Virus record (IMG/VR): IMGVR_UViG_3300032293_002217
Location: 1-42,030 of that record
Direction: 5' to 3' (one strand)
Length of the DNA: 42,030 nt
Source of the DNA: a virus
In this document: piece by piece, positions 8,810 through 15,932 of the stretch
Layout of the letters: each line of letters begins with the position of its first letter
Numbering within the stretch: the stretch's first letter is position 1
Position numbers and translations under genes: made by a program
Notes under the pieces: generated by a model
The model's input: the letters and a program-made list of their open reading frames with translations, nothing else
The model's database searches: none
Told to the model about the DNA's origin: nothing

Positions 8810-8982
8810 TGAAAAAGAATTATGTCTGTACTTGGTGTAACCAGCAAGTTGCTAAAGAAGATTTCGACTTACACAGCGCTGAGCACTATGTAAGACAAGC
8901 AGCGTTGATGAAAACCAATCCTTCAACTACAATGACTAGTATTTCCAGCGTTTCCTACGTTAGTGTAAAGGAGCAGGTATGA
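8809..8982 (+). CDS. Small C2H2-like zinc-finger protein, 57 residues
   Basis: The start ATG shares its first base with the previous stop (TGATG) and the stop overlaps the next start as ATGA, so the frame is well supported by coupling. Cys7, Cys10, His22 and His26 form a C-x2-C-x11-H-x3-H pattern, as in classical zinc fingers. The C-terminal half is Ser/Thr-rich. A nucleic-acid or protein-binding role is likely from the fold only. Confidence 0.68.
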   Translation: MKKNYVCTWCNQQVAKEDFDLHSAEHYVRQAALMKTNPSTTMTSISSVSYVSVKEQV

Positions 8983-9206
8983 CGCAGTATTGGTCCTGGC
9001 TTCTTGCTGCGGTAGGAGTAACAGGCATATACTTCGTCGGTCGCAAGACGATTTGGGGCTGGCTTGTTCTTCTTATCAACGAGTGTATTTGGATTGCCTA
9101 CGCGCTCGCGACTGATCAATACGGTTTTATCTTTATGGCAACCGCGTACGCCGCGGTCTATATTAAGTCCTATTTACTTTGGAGACGTGACGAGGCACAG
9201 ATATGA
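8979..9206 (+). CDS. Small integral membrane protein, three helices
   Basis: A 75-residue protein with three hydrophobic segments (about 5-20, 26-45 and 48-68) and a charged C-terminus RRDEAQI. Tryptophans in the first two helices and the short loops look like small phage membrane proteins of actinobacteriophages, but I cannot assign a function. ATGA overlaps tie it to the zinc-finger gene before it and to the gene after it. Confidence 0.65.
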   Translation: MTQYWSWLLAAVGVTGIYFVGRKTIWGWLVLLINECIWIAYALATDQYGFIFMATAYAAVYIKSYLLWRRDEAQI

Positions 9207-9460
9207 AAAAAATGAAAGAGCCTCCGCTAGGCTCGGTAGTTATTGGCAAAAACGGATCTGCCTGGCAAAAAGATCCAAAAGGCTGGGGCATGGTTGGCTC
9301 GGATGGATCTTGGAAATATAGCTGGGCAACTCTTGTAAAAGAGCTATATGAAGATATGTATTGTCCAACACAGGAATGGCAACCAGTTCTTGGAGACAAA
9401 AGACTTCCTTGCATTGTGTATGTTCCGCATGAAGAGTTGCTATGGGACGAGGAAGAATGA
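9203..9460 (+). CDS. Hypothetical protein, 85 residues
   Basis: A basic-to-acidic soluble protein beginning MKKMKEPPLG with a Trp/Gly-rich middle (SAWQKDPKGWG, DGSWKYSW). The Trp and Gly spacing suggests a small beta-barrel or SH3-like fold, which is inference. Starts and stops overlap the neighbours by ATGA on both sides. No family recognised. Confidence 0.62.
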   Translation: MKKMKEPPLGSVVIGKNGSAWQKDPKGWGMVGSDGSWKYSWATLVKELYEDMYCPTQEWQPVLGDKRLPCIVYVPHEELLWDEEE

Positions 9461-9597
9461 CAGTTCAGTTCACATTCTTTTGCCCAAACTGCAAGGGTAA
9501 AGCCTATGGGGTTGTATCCGACGCACTCGTCATCGAAGGTGATGATGAGTGCTATGATTGCAATTCTCCCTGGGAGAAGGTTATAGTCGATAGGTGA
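9457..9597 (+). CDS. Zinc-ribbon protein, 46 residues
   Basis: The start overlaps the preceding stop as ATGA. Two CxxC knuckles (CPNC at residues 9-12 and CYDC at 32-35) separated by about 20 residues form a compact zinc ribbon that occupies nearly the whole protein. It ends 13 nt before the cytidylyltransferase gene. Small zinc ribbons of this kind are frequent in phages; the target is unknown. Confidence 0.65.
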   Translation: MTVQFTFFCPNCKGKAYGVVSDALVIEGDDECYDCNSPWEKVIVDR

Positions 9598-9610
9598 TAC
9601 TATCGTCTAC

Positions 9611-10066
9611 ATGAAACAAAAGACAGTAGTAATTGTTAGTGGCGGATTTGACCCGATTCACTCCGGGCATATTGCGTACTTCAATGCCGCGAAAGCGCTA
9701 GGCGATATTCTTGTGGTCGGACTTAACTCTGACGCATGGCTACGTCGTAAGAAAGGTAAAGAGTTTTTACCTTTCCAAGAGCGCTCTGACATCATCTCCG
9801 AACTGCGCATGGTCAATATTGTAAGCGACTTCAACGATGACGATAACACTGCGTCAGATCTAATTCGTATAGTACTTAATATGTTTCCAGAGAATTATCA
9901 CGTCGTCTTTGCAAACGGCGGAGATCGCACTGCGGTCAATATTCCTGAGATGGACGCTGTTCAAGATCCTCGTCTAGAGTTTATGTTTGGTGTCGGTGGA
10001 GAAGATAAGAAGAACAGCTCTAGCTGGATTCTTAAGAACTGGGAAAAAGACTCTTCTGCGTCTTGA
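9611..10066 (+). CDS. Cytidylyltransferase-like nucleotidyltransferase
   Basis: The motif GGFDPIHSGH (11-20) is the HxGH nucleotide-binding signature of the cytidylyltransferase superfamily, which joins a nucleotide to a phosphorylated sugar or alcohol. At 151 residues it matches stand-alone glycerol-3-phosphate cytidylyltransferase or heptose-1-phosphate adenylyltransferase domains; the later NGGDR and the SSSW near the C-terminus fit the latter better. The start lacks a ribosome-binding site, but TACTAT lies 7 nt before the ATG, so the mRNA may be leaderless. It probably activates a sugar for the glycan pathway; the exact substrate is not visible. Confidence 0.82.
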   Translation: MKQKTVVIVSGGFDPIHSGHIAYFNAAKALGDILVVGLNSDAWLRRKKGKEFLPFQERSDIISELRMVNIVSDFNDDDNTASDLIRIVLNMFPENYHVVFANGGDRTAVNIPEMDAVQDPRLEFMFGVGGEDKKNSSSWILKNWEKDSSAS

Positions 10067-10078
10067 AGTGCGTTTACT

Positions 10079-10282
10079 ATGCCACTAACTTACGGACTTA
10101 TCGAGCCCTTAATCCCAAGTGACACCTGTGATCTCTGCCCGTCATTCGCTGCGGTGAAAGCTGAGATCCAAAACAAGATCATCTTTCTTTGTGACATTCA
10201 CGCATTTGTAAACAGCGACACAATTTGGGCCGCAGCCACGGCAGTCTATGACAGGTTAGATATTCTTCCGCCTAAGCCTTAA
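10079..10282 (+). CDS. DUF7455-like zinc-binding protein
   Basis: A 67-residue protein with CDLC (17-20) followed about 17 residues later by CDIH, giving a C-x2-C...C-x2-H site. The spacing and the segment before the second half (IIFLC) resemble the actinobacterial DUF7455 family. It is the last gene of the rightward run and is followed by a bidirectional terminator. Function is not known for the family. Confidence 0.6.
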   Translation: MPLTYGLIEPLIPSDTCDLCPSFAAVKAEIQNKIIFLCDIHAFVNSDTIWAAATAVYDRLDILPPKP

Positions 10283-10297
10283 GTCTACATAAGGAAA

Positions 10298-10321
10298 GCG
10301 GGCCCGATTTCTCGGACCCGC
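10298..10321. terminator. Bidirectional terminator between convergent genes
   Basis: GCGGGCCCGA and TCGGACCCGC form a ten-pair stem with one mismatch around TTTC. It lies midway between the convergent genes ending at 10282 (+) and 10347 (-), with CTTT on the plus-strand side and TTTCC on the minus-strand side. The U-tracts are short. Confidence 0.7.
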
Positions 10322-10346
10322 CCCTTTATCTGTATTAAGTTGTTAT

Positions 10347-11468
10347 TTACTTAATTGCAGCGAACTTGTACTTCTTTGCCATAGCGTTGTACTTGGCCTT
10401 CATCTTAGCCATGTCCTTCACTAGCTTATCAACTGTTACCATAAGGTCAGCGACTACCTTGTCTGCGGCAGCTAAAGCAGCAGCGCTAGATGTCTCTACC
10501 TTAACAAGTGCTGCCTCTGCAGCAGCTTTTGCGGCTGCAGCCTCTGCCTTTGCGGCAGCTGATGCAGTTGATGCAGCGGCGGCTGCAGCGTCAGCTGCTG
10601 CCTTATCTGCAGCGCGTCCAGCCTTCTCGGCAGCAAGCTCAGCCTTAAGCTTAGCAATCTCTGCTGCAAGATCGTTGATTGTTGTTGTAGCTGCTACTGT
10701 TGAAACAGGAGTAGCAAGACCTGCTACGGCTGCTGCAACTGTTGCTGTTGCTACAACCACGATTGATCCACCAGCAGGTGCAAGAACCTTAAGCTCTACG
10801 TTTCCAAGACCTACTGTTGAGGTCTCAACTGCTGTTGTTAGTGTTGCTGTGTTAAGGCCAGTTGTTGCAACTGTTGCACCTGCAACTGTAGCGTTAATCG
10901 CAAGGCCGGATACCTTGTTGCCGAAAACGTCTGCAGCCATAAATGTATATGTTGCTACTGTGCCAGAAGCTACAGCTGAAGGAGCTACTACAGAAACTGC
11001 GTTAGCAGCTCCCGCTGTGCCCTTCATGTAAATTGTGTTGGTAACGCCACCGTTAGAAACGGTAACTGTACCTGCAGCAACGCTTGTTGTGTAAGCAAAA
11101 ACAGTCGCAGTGTTACCTGTGCCTGTTGCTACAACAGTCGATGAAACTCCGTCAGTCGAGCGTACACGTACTGCCGCTGGATTGTCTAGAGCTGCAACGA
11201 GCTTGATAGCTCCTGTTGCTACGAATGATACGTTAGTTCCTGTGGCAACAGTTGCAACTAGGCGGACTGTGTCTGCCTCGTCGATTGTGTTGTCAGCTGG
11301 AACTGTTACTGCTGCAGGAACTGCAGCTGTTGTTGCGTTAGACGCAGCAACCCCAGCTCCTACCTTTACTGATAGCGTCATGTCCGATGCGCTTGCCGGG
11401 AGTGCTGAAAACACTCCAAAGCCTAGCGCGACGACAGAAGCCATCGCTACATTACGAATTAACTTCAT
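10347..11468 (-). CDS. Exported Ala/Val-rich protein with C-terminal coiled coil
   Basis: A 373-residue protein with a clear signal peptide (MKLIRN, hydrophobic core, cleavage after ASA near residue 27). Residues 30-250 are Ala/Thr/Val-rich with beta-sandwich character, including repeated TVxAA and NTxTV blocks like bacterial Ig-like exported proteins. Residues about 265-345 form an Ala/Lys/Glu coiled coil, and the C-terminus is Lys-rich (KAKYNAMAKKYKF). The ribosome-binding site AGGAGAA is well placed. Composition resembles the 1363-residue exported protein, so both may act outside the cell membrane. It could be a host-surface modifier or a decoy; no enzymatic motif is visible. Confidence 0.68.
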   Translation of the reverse strand: MKLIRNVAMASVVALGFGVFSALPASASDMTLSVKVGAGVAASNATTAAVPAAVTVPADNTIDEADTVRLVATVATGTNVSFVATGAIKLVAALDNPAAVRVRSTDGVSSTVVATGTGNTATVFAYTTSVAAGTVTVSNGGVTNTIYMKGTAGAANAVSVVAPSAVASGTVATYTFMAADVFGNKVSGLAINATVAGATVATTGLNTATLTTAVETSTVGLGNVELKVLAPAGGSIVVVATATVAAAVAGLATPVSTVAATTTINDLAAEIAKLKAELAAEKAGRAADKAAADAAAAAASTASAAAKAEAAAAKAAAEAALVKVETSSAAALAAADKVVADLMVTVDKLVKDMAKMKAKYNAMAKKYKFAAIK

Positions 11469-11645
11469 ATTTCTCCTATAGGTTTTTGACTACTTCTCCG
11501 TAGCCATATGTTTGTCCTCACAGTCTCTTGCTAGCATGGGGACAACGTATATTCTATCACAAATGGCACAAGTCCATTGAGACATACGTTGAGCGTCACT
11601 TATAAACCCGTAAGGGTTATTTAGCGTAGACACGGTTAGAACTGG

Positions 11646-11942
11646 TTATTCAGCTCGCTTATCAACCGAGTTGAATGCTTCGTTGATCTCATCAAGAGAT
11701 AGTGATCCATCATTGATAAATCCACGTGCAAGCTTTTCAACAACAGTAGCAACACCAAGTGCGCCTGCAAGAATTACTGCCTGTGCAACACCGATTCCAA
11801 CAAGTGAACCAGCGCCGATTACGCTTAGACCAGATGCAGCGAATACTGCAATGATGCGTAGAAGGATATTCTTTACTGCTGTTACAGGACCTGCACCTGT
11901 TGATACGTCTGCTTCAAGAGCTGAAGCCTTTTTCTTTGCCAT
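11646..11942 (-). CDS. Holin-like small membrane protein
   Basis: A 98-residue protein with a Lys-rich N-terminus, two hydrophobic segments (about 25-50 and 52-66) rich in Gly/Ala/Val, and an EF-hand-like tail (DGSLSLDEINEAF). Proteins of this make-up recur in phages of aquatic actinobacteria and are often called holins, but that role rests on topology alone. GGGAGAC precedes the start. The endolysin is far away (31.8 kb). A small hairpin (AACCC/GGGTT, about 11608-11621) follows the gene. Confidence 0.5.
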   Translation of the reverse strand: MAKKKASALEADVSTGAGPVTAVKNILLRIIAVFAASGLSVIGAGSLVGIGVAQAVILAGALGVATVVEKLARGFINDGSLSLDEINEAFNSVDKRAE

Positions 11943-12000
11943 TTAGTCTCCCTAGGGTAGAGGTTAGTAAGGGTTGCTTACCTCTCCCAAGAAAGCTTTA

Positions 12001-12297
12001 CTATTCTATCGCTTTTGACTCCAAGCGACTTTTGCGTGCTCTGCGGTGAACACGTCGCTCTTTCGCGGTAGTTCCACCCCAGATGCCCATTTCATCATGC
12101 TCGACTGCCCACGCAAGACACGGCTCTTTATAAGGACAGCCTGCACACATTCTGCGCGCTGCTCTAATGATATAGAGCGATTGGCCCTTAGCTCCTTTTT
12201 CTGGAAAGAAGATTTCCGGGTCTGTCGTCGCGCAGACAGGAGTTCCGTGATCTTTAAAGACTGGATAGTTTGTAGATATCTGTATGTCCAATGCCAT
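12001..12297 (-). CDS. WhiB-family transcriptional regulator (first of two)
   Basis: Four cysteines Cys22, Cys51, Cys54 and Cys60 would bind a 4Fe-4S cluster, and GIWGG (71-75) followed by a basic tail (RRVHRRARKSR) is the WhiB turn and DNA-contact region. WhiB proteins are restricted to actinobacteria and their phages and act with the main sigma factor. The -10-like TATAGG ends 8 nt before the ATG. In mycobacteriophage TM4 a WhiB protein represses a host whiB gene and affects superinfection; a similar role is possible here. Confidence 0.92.
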   Translation of the reverse strand: MALDIQISTNYPVFKDHGTPVCATTDPEIFFPEKGAKGQSLYIIRAARRMCAGCPYKEPCLAWAVEHDEMGIWGGTTAKERRVHRRARKSRLESKAIE

Positions 12298-12305
12298 GGA
12301 GGGAC

Positions 12306-12332
12306 CCTATACAAAACTTTTTTACTTGTAAA
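12306..12332 (-). promoter_or_regulatory. Promoter of the first WhiB gene
   Basis: On the minus strand TTTACA is followed after 15 nt by TATAGG, whose end lies 8 nt before the ATG. No purine-rich ribosome-binding site is present, so transcription probably starts at or next to the ATG. Confidence 0.45.
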
Positions 12333-12342
12333 CTATAAATAA

Positions 12343-13029
12343 TTAGTTCACGTTTCTTCTTTTTTCCCACTCGATTAAGTCGTTTGGAAAATCAAAATCT
12401 TCTGTCCAGTCGTCTATCTCAACGTAGTTATCATTGCTAAACATCTGCTCGTAGTTTTTATTTACGTTTGCGTTTCCACTTGTTAGGTAGCGGTAAAGCG
12501 ACCATCCGCCTGCAGCCATGGTTGTCGGCACAAGGACCTCCAGCGCTCGCTTAAACCTGTTGTGATGCTTTGGATCTAAAGAATACGCAAAGATCTCCTT
12601 ACACATCTTTCCCGTAATCTGCGACTCTTTAGTTCTGCAAAAGCACCTCCAGGAGCCTTCATGTGTCATTATTGTATGAACGGCCTCGTCGGTAAAATAA
12701 ACGTCTCCATAGACAAGTATGGTTCTTTTAGAGGTATCCCACAAGTGCACTGACGATAAAAACTTATCCATCTCACGCCACTCACGTGGAACGTAGTTTG
12801 GATGTACAAACTTCATCGGTCTATCAGGCACAAACAGCTGCGTCCCATCTATGCGATAGCGCTCGTCACTTCCTACTACAACTATGTCATCTGTGTACTT
12901 CTTATACTGAGATATGGTTCTATCAAGCAGTCTTTGTCCTTCAATTTCAACAAGGTGTTTTGGAGTCTCGCGATAATTTTTCCAGCGTGTCCCGTCACCT
13001 GCAGCAAGTACGACAACACGATAACCCAT
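12343..13029 (-). CDS. Sugar-phosphate nucleotidyltransferase
   Basis: The N-terminus LAAGDGTRW (8-16) and PKHL (23-26) form the pyrophosphorylase signature G-x-G-T-R...PK of enzymes that make NDP-sugars. YGDVYF near residue 120 provides the acidic metal-binding position. The length of 228 residues is that of short catalytic-domain-only members. The start overlaps the stop of the second WhiB gene by one base (TAATG), so the two are coupled. The nucleotide and sugar cannot be read from the sequence. It likely supplies an activated sugar to the glycosyltransferases. Confidence 0.82.
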   Translation of the reverse strand: MGYRVVVLAAGDGTRWKNYRETPKHLVEIEGQRLLDRTISQYKKYTDDIVVVGSDERYRIDGTQLFVPDRPMKFVHPNYVPREWREMDKFLSSVHLWDTSKRTILVYGDVYFTDEAVHTIMTHEGSWRCFCRTKESQITGKMCKEIFAYSLDPKHHNRFKRALEVLVPTTMAAGGWSLYRYLTSGNANVNKNYEQMFSNDNYVEIDDWTEDFDFPNDLIEWEKRRNVN

Positions 13030-13319
13030 TAAGAAAGTCTTTTTTCTAATATCTTAAGACGTTCATCTGCTGTCATTCCACCCCAGACACCAAAGTACTC
13101 TGGAGTTTTCATTGCGTGCCGTAAACACTCGTTTACTACTGGGCATCCTTTGCAGATCGCCTTTGCTTTTCTTTCCTTCTCTCGTTTTTGTTTTCCGCGA
13201 AGTAGTGGTTCAAGAAAGAATAAGTCAGAGTCAGCATCTTTACAATTAGACTGTTCCTGCCAAGCCCATTCATCATAGACGGGCCTCAGGTTGAGCATCT
13301 GCGGATTGTGTTTTGACAT
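13029..13319 (-). CDS. WhiB-family transcriptional regulator (second of two)
   Basis: Cys26, Cys56, Cys59 and Cys65 form the cluster-binding set, and GVWGG (77-81) is the family turn. A Lys/Arg/Glu-rich insert (40-54) sits between the first and second Cys. It shares limited identity with the other WhiB outside the motifs, so a very recent duplication is unlikely. The upstream TATACT ends 9 nt before the ATG without a ribosome-binding site. Its stop overlaps the nucleotidyltransferase start. Confidence 0.92.
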   Translation of the reverse strand: MSKHNPQMLNLRPVYDEWAWQEQSNCKDADSDLFFLEPLLRGKQKREKERKAKAICKGCPVVNECLRHAMKTPEYFGVWGGMTADERLKILEKRLS

Positions 13320-13328
13320 TGGCGAAAT

Positions 13329-13334
13329 AGTATA
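13329..13334 (-). promoter_or_regulatory. -10 box of the second WhiB gene (leaderless type)
   Basis: TATACT on the minus strand lies 9 nt upstream of the ATG. The intervening bases ATTTCGCCA contain no ribosome-binding site, which favours a transcript beginning at the start codon. Confidence 0.5.
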
Positions 13335-13354
13335 CTGAAATTGAGAAAAGCAAA

Positions 13355-13534
13355 CTACCCTCCCGTTGAATAAAAACCTCTACCCTTAAAGGTTATTGAA
13401 GGTGTATTCCAAACCCTCTTAAGACTCTCAGAGCATTCCGGTGCTGAGCAGGTTGGACTACCCTCGGGCTCGTTGATGCTGCGCTCTATGAGGTTGTAGT
13501 GACCCTTCTTGCAATGGTATTCGTATTGAGGCAT
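13355..13534 (-). CDS. FmdB-type zinc-ribbon protein
   Basis: The protein of 59 residues starts MPQYEYHCKKGH and ends with ITFKGRGFYSTGG, both hallmarks of the FmdB/CxxC_CXXC_SSSS family of putative regulators. The zinc ligands are Cys8 with His12 in the first half and a Cys pair (CSAPEC) in the second, so the first knuckle is CxxxH instead of CxxC. I chose ATG 13534, preceded by AAGGAAG; the longer frame to 13642 covers an AT-rich promoter-like stretch. FmdB proteins are common in actinobacteria and their phages. Confidence 0.85.
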   Translation of the reverse strand: MPQYEYHCKKGHYNLIERSINEPEGSPTCSAPECSESLKRVWNTPSITFKGRGFYSTGG

Positions 13535-13659
13535 TAGGTACACTTCCTTTTCGCAAGTATAGGCAATATATAAGTATAGTATAGTACAAATATACCTAGA
13601 ATTATATACTTTTTCTCTTAAGCATATAAGAGGTAGAATCACATATTCTTATGCAGGAA

Positions 13660-14613
13660 TCACGCGGCTTGGTATTCATCCGTAACCATTTTGATGCCCT
13701 CATCAAAAGAGATTTTTGGGTACCAGTCTAATATCTCCTGCGCCTTGCGTGTATCTGGACATCTCCTCAAAACAGAACCAAGGGGGGCAGCATGAACTAT
13801 TAACTCAAGGTCACCTCGTCCCATCACCTTAAGTATTCTGCGTGCAGCATTTTCTATCGTCATTTCATCATCTGTACCCAGGTGAAAAATTGGAACTTTA
13901 GAACTAGATTCACCAAGAGCAAGTATTGTTCCACTTACTGCATCGTCAATATGTAAAAAAGATCTTGTATTTTCTCCACCATGTATCTCGGCAACTCCGC
14001 CCATAACACGTCCAATAAAATCTGGAATGAAATGGTCACCTCCCATATCTTTACCATAAACATTATGATATCGCACTATGCTCCCTTGAAGTCCCAATTC
14101 TTTAGAAGCAGCCACCAATGCCATCTCGCCATGCATTTTTGCCATGGCGTATGACCATCGCGGATTATGAACATCTGTTATTGAAAGTATGACTTCTTCT
14201 TTAGTCGGAACCGCTGCCATTCCCGTATCAACAGAGCCTGCATAGACCTCACTTGAACTAGTGTAAAGAATTGGAGCTCGACCCGAATACTTCCGGATAA
14301 TCAGAAGTGTCGGCAGGGTGGAGGCTTCCAACACCGTCCAAGGATTTGAGTAAAACCGTGACGTCCCGTTTAGGGCTGCTAATGAAAATACAGCGGATAC
14401 TTCCTCGGGCAATAAATCAGCGCTTCTGGGGTCACACAAATCAAGCTCCAGTATCTTTACTTTAGGAAGTTTGGCAAGTTCTAAAAGCCTTTTACTAGAC
14501 TTGAGGTCTACAGCATAAATTATTTTAGTTTCAGGGTTTGTACTCAATTTTCTAACAAGATGACTCCCAATAAATCCACCAGCCCCGGTTACCAAAGGAG
14601 ACAACAGAGTCAT
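13660..14613 (-). CDS. NAD-dependent sugar epimerase/dehydratase
   Basis: An extended short-chain dehydrogenase of 317 residues. GAGGFIG (10-16) is the NAD-binding motif, TSSS (118-121) supplies the catalytic Ser and Y155/K159 the YxxxK pair. I start at ATG 14613, which overlaps the dehydrogenase stop as ATGA and follows a strong GGGGAGG site; an in-frame start at 14628 is possible. It lies directly after a UDP-sugar dehydrogenase, so UDP-glucuronate decarboxylation or 4-epimerisation is the most likely reaction, though other NDP-sugars cannot be excluded. Confidence 0.85.
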   Translation of the reverse strand: MTLLSPLVTGAGGFIGSHLVRKLSTNPETKIIYAVDLKSSKRLLELAKLPKVKILELDLCDPRSADLLPEEVSAVFSLAALNGTSRFYSNPWTVLEASTLPTLLIIRKYSGRAPILYTSSSEVYAGSVDTGMAAVPTKEEVILSITDVHNPRWSYAMAKMHGEMALVAASKELGLQGSIVRYHNVYGKDMGGDHFIPDFIGRVMGGVAEIHGGENTRSFLHIDDAVSGTILALGESSSKVPIFHLGTDDEMTIENAARRILKVMGRGDLELIVHAAPLGSVLRRCPDTRKAQEILDWYPKISFDEGIKMVTDEYQAA

Positions 14614-15932
14614 ATTGAACCTCCCCAAGAAAAAAGAGTCTGATGATTTCCGATAGATTCTTTAGAAACTACATCCCAGAAATCTACTATTACCAGATTT
14701 GGTTTTCCTAGTGTAGAAATAAGTTCGTTAACTCTTGCTAGCATTCCAGAATTAGTTAGAACAACTAGATAATCACATTCAGAAATTACAGACTCTGCTG
14801 ACTCTTGCTGAGATATAACATCCTCAAAACCTCTTACTAAGCCTGCTGGCTCATAGCCAAGAAACCTTACTCCATGGATTTCACGGGTAAAAAAATCCAC
14901 AACTTCGTACGCAGCGCTGCCGCGAGTGTCCTTCGTAGGTGGATTTCCTTTGAATGCCAAACCAAGAATTCCAACATTCCGAATTACCCCTACACTCGTA
15001 AGGCTTTTTCTTAAAAATTCTGAAATTATGCTCTCGTTCATTAAACGCGCAGATTGAGAAATAGCTAATTCTACTCCTGATAGTTTTGCACTTTGAATCA
15101 GAATCCATGGATCTTTTTCCAAACAAGGACCACCGCTTGGTCCAGGGCGGGCAATATTGGATCTAGTGTAATTACGGTTGGCAGCCTCAATTATCTGATT
15201 TGCGCTTATTCCAAGACTGTTAGCTAACATTGCTATTTCGTTACTGAAGCCAAACATCACATCACGGTAAGTATTATTCACCAGTTTAGTCAGCTCTGCG
15301 GCTTCTAAACTGTCAACTAGAATTACCTCACGACAAATCTTTGAAAATAATTTGTGCGCGGCTCGCGCACTTTCCTCGTTAAGAGCACCTATGATTTGCG
15401 GTAAGAATTCAATCTCTCGGAGTGCATCGCCCTCTATTGTTCTTTCAGGACACATTGCTAAATTGATATCCAATCCGGTTTCTTCAAGCAGTGCTAGTAC
15501 CAAACTCCTTGTCGCCCCAACCATTACAGTGGATCGGACAATTACTAAATCATTTGTCTTTAAATACGGCAAAATACCTTTAACCGCGTTCCTTAAAATC
15601 TCCATATCAACAGTCCGGTTTTGAATTGGAGTTCCCACAGTAAGAATAAAAACATTGCAGGATAAAATATCAGCTATGTCTTCTTCTGCTTGGTAGACAT
15701 TAAATAGCCCATCTCTAATTGCCTCGGTAAGAGACTCATCTAAGCCTGGTTCAAGAACTTCAGTAACTCCGTTATTCAGGTCTTCTACAAATTTAGAGTT
15801 CTTCTCTAAACCTCGGACTTTTATTCCTTTCTTTGTTAGAGCCATCGCCAGAGTAAGGCCAACAAAACCTACGCCTACTATGCAAACTTCCACAGGCTTG
15901 CTAATACTACGCTCTATTTCATATTCAGGCAT
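14610..15932 (-). CDS. UDP-glucose/UDP-HexNAc 6-dehydrogenase
   Basis: This enzyme would oxidise C6 of a UDP-sugar to a uronic acid in two NAD-dependent steps. The Rossmann motif GVGFVG is at 20-25, the family Lys and Asn in ELTKLVNN at 214-221, and the catalytic Cys270 in GPSGGPCLEKD. The C-terminal UDP-binding domain is complete (440 residues). The N-terminal sequence resembles both UDP-glucose and UDP-N-acetylmannosamine dehydrogenases, so the sugar is uncertain. The start overlaps the RNR stop by one base (TAATG) and the stop overlaps the epimerase (ATGA). Base composition is lower in GC than the RNR gene, suggesting a sugar cassette inserted behind the RNR. Confidence 0.88.
   Translation of the reverse strand: MPEYEIERSISKPVEVCIVGVGFVGLTLAMALTKKGIKVRGLEKNSKFVEDLNNGVTEVLEPGLDESLTEAIRDGLFNVYQAEEDIADILSCNVFILTVGTPIQNRTVDMEILRNAVKGILPYLKTNDLVIVRSTVMVGATRSLVLALLEETGLDINLAMCPERTIEGDALREIEFLPQIIGALNEESARAAHKLFSKICREVILVDSLEAAELTKLVNNTYRDVMFGFSNEIAMLANSLGISANQIIEAANRNYTRSNIARPGPSGGPCLEKDPWILIQSAKLSGVELAISQSARLMNESIISEFLRKSLTSVGVIRNVGILGLAFKGNPPTKDTRGSAAYEVVDFFTREIHGVRFLGYEPAGLVRGFEDVISQQESAESVISECDYLVVLTNSGMLARVNELISTLGKPNLVIVDFWDVVSKESIGNHQTLFSWGGSI

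Noticed and set aside
10366-11031. Rightward frames of 221 and 123 codons opposite the exported protein
   Set aside because: Ala-rich antisense frames; the leftward gene has a signal peptide and a good ribosome-binding site.
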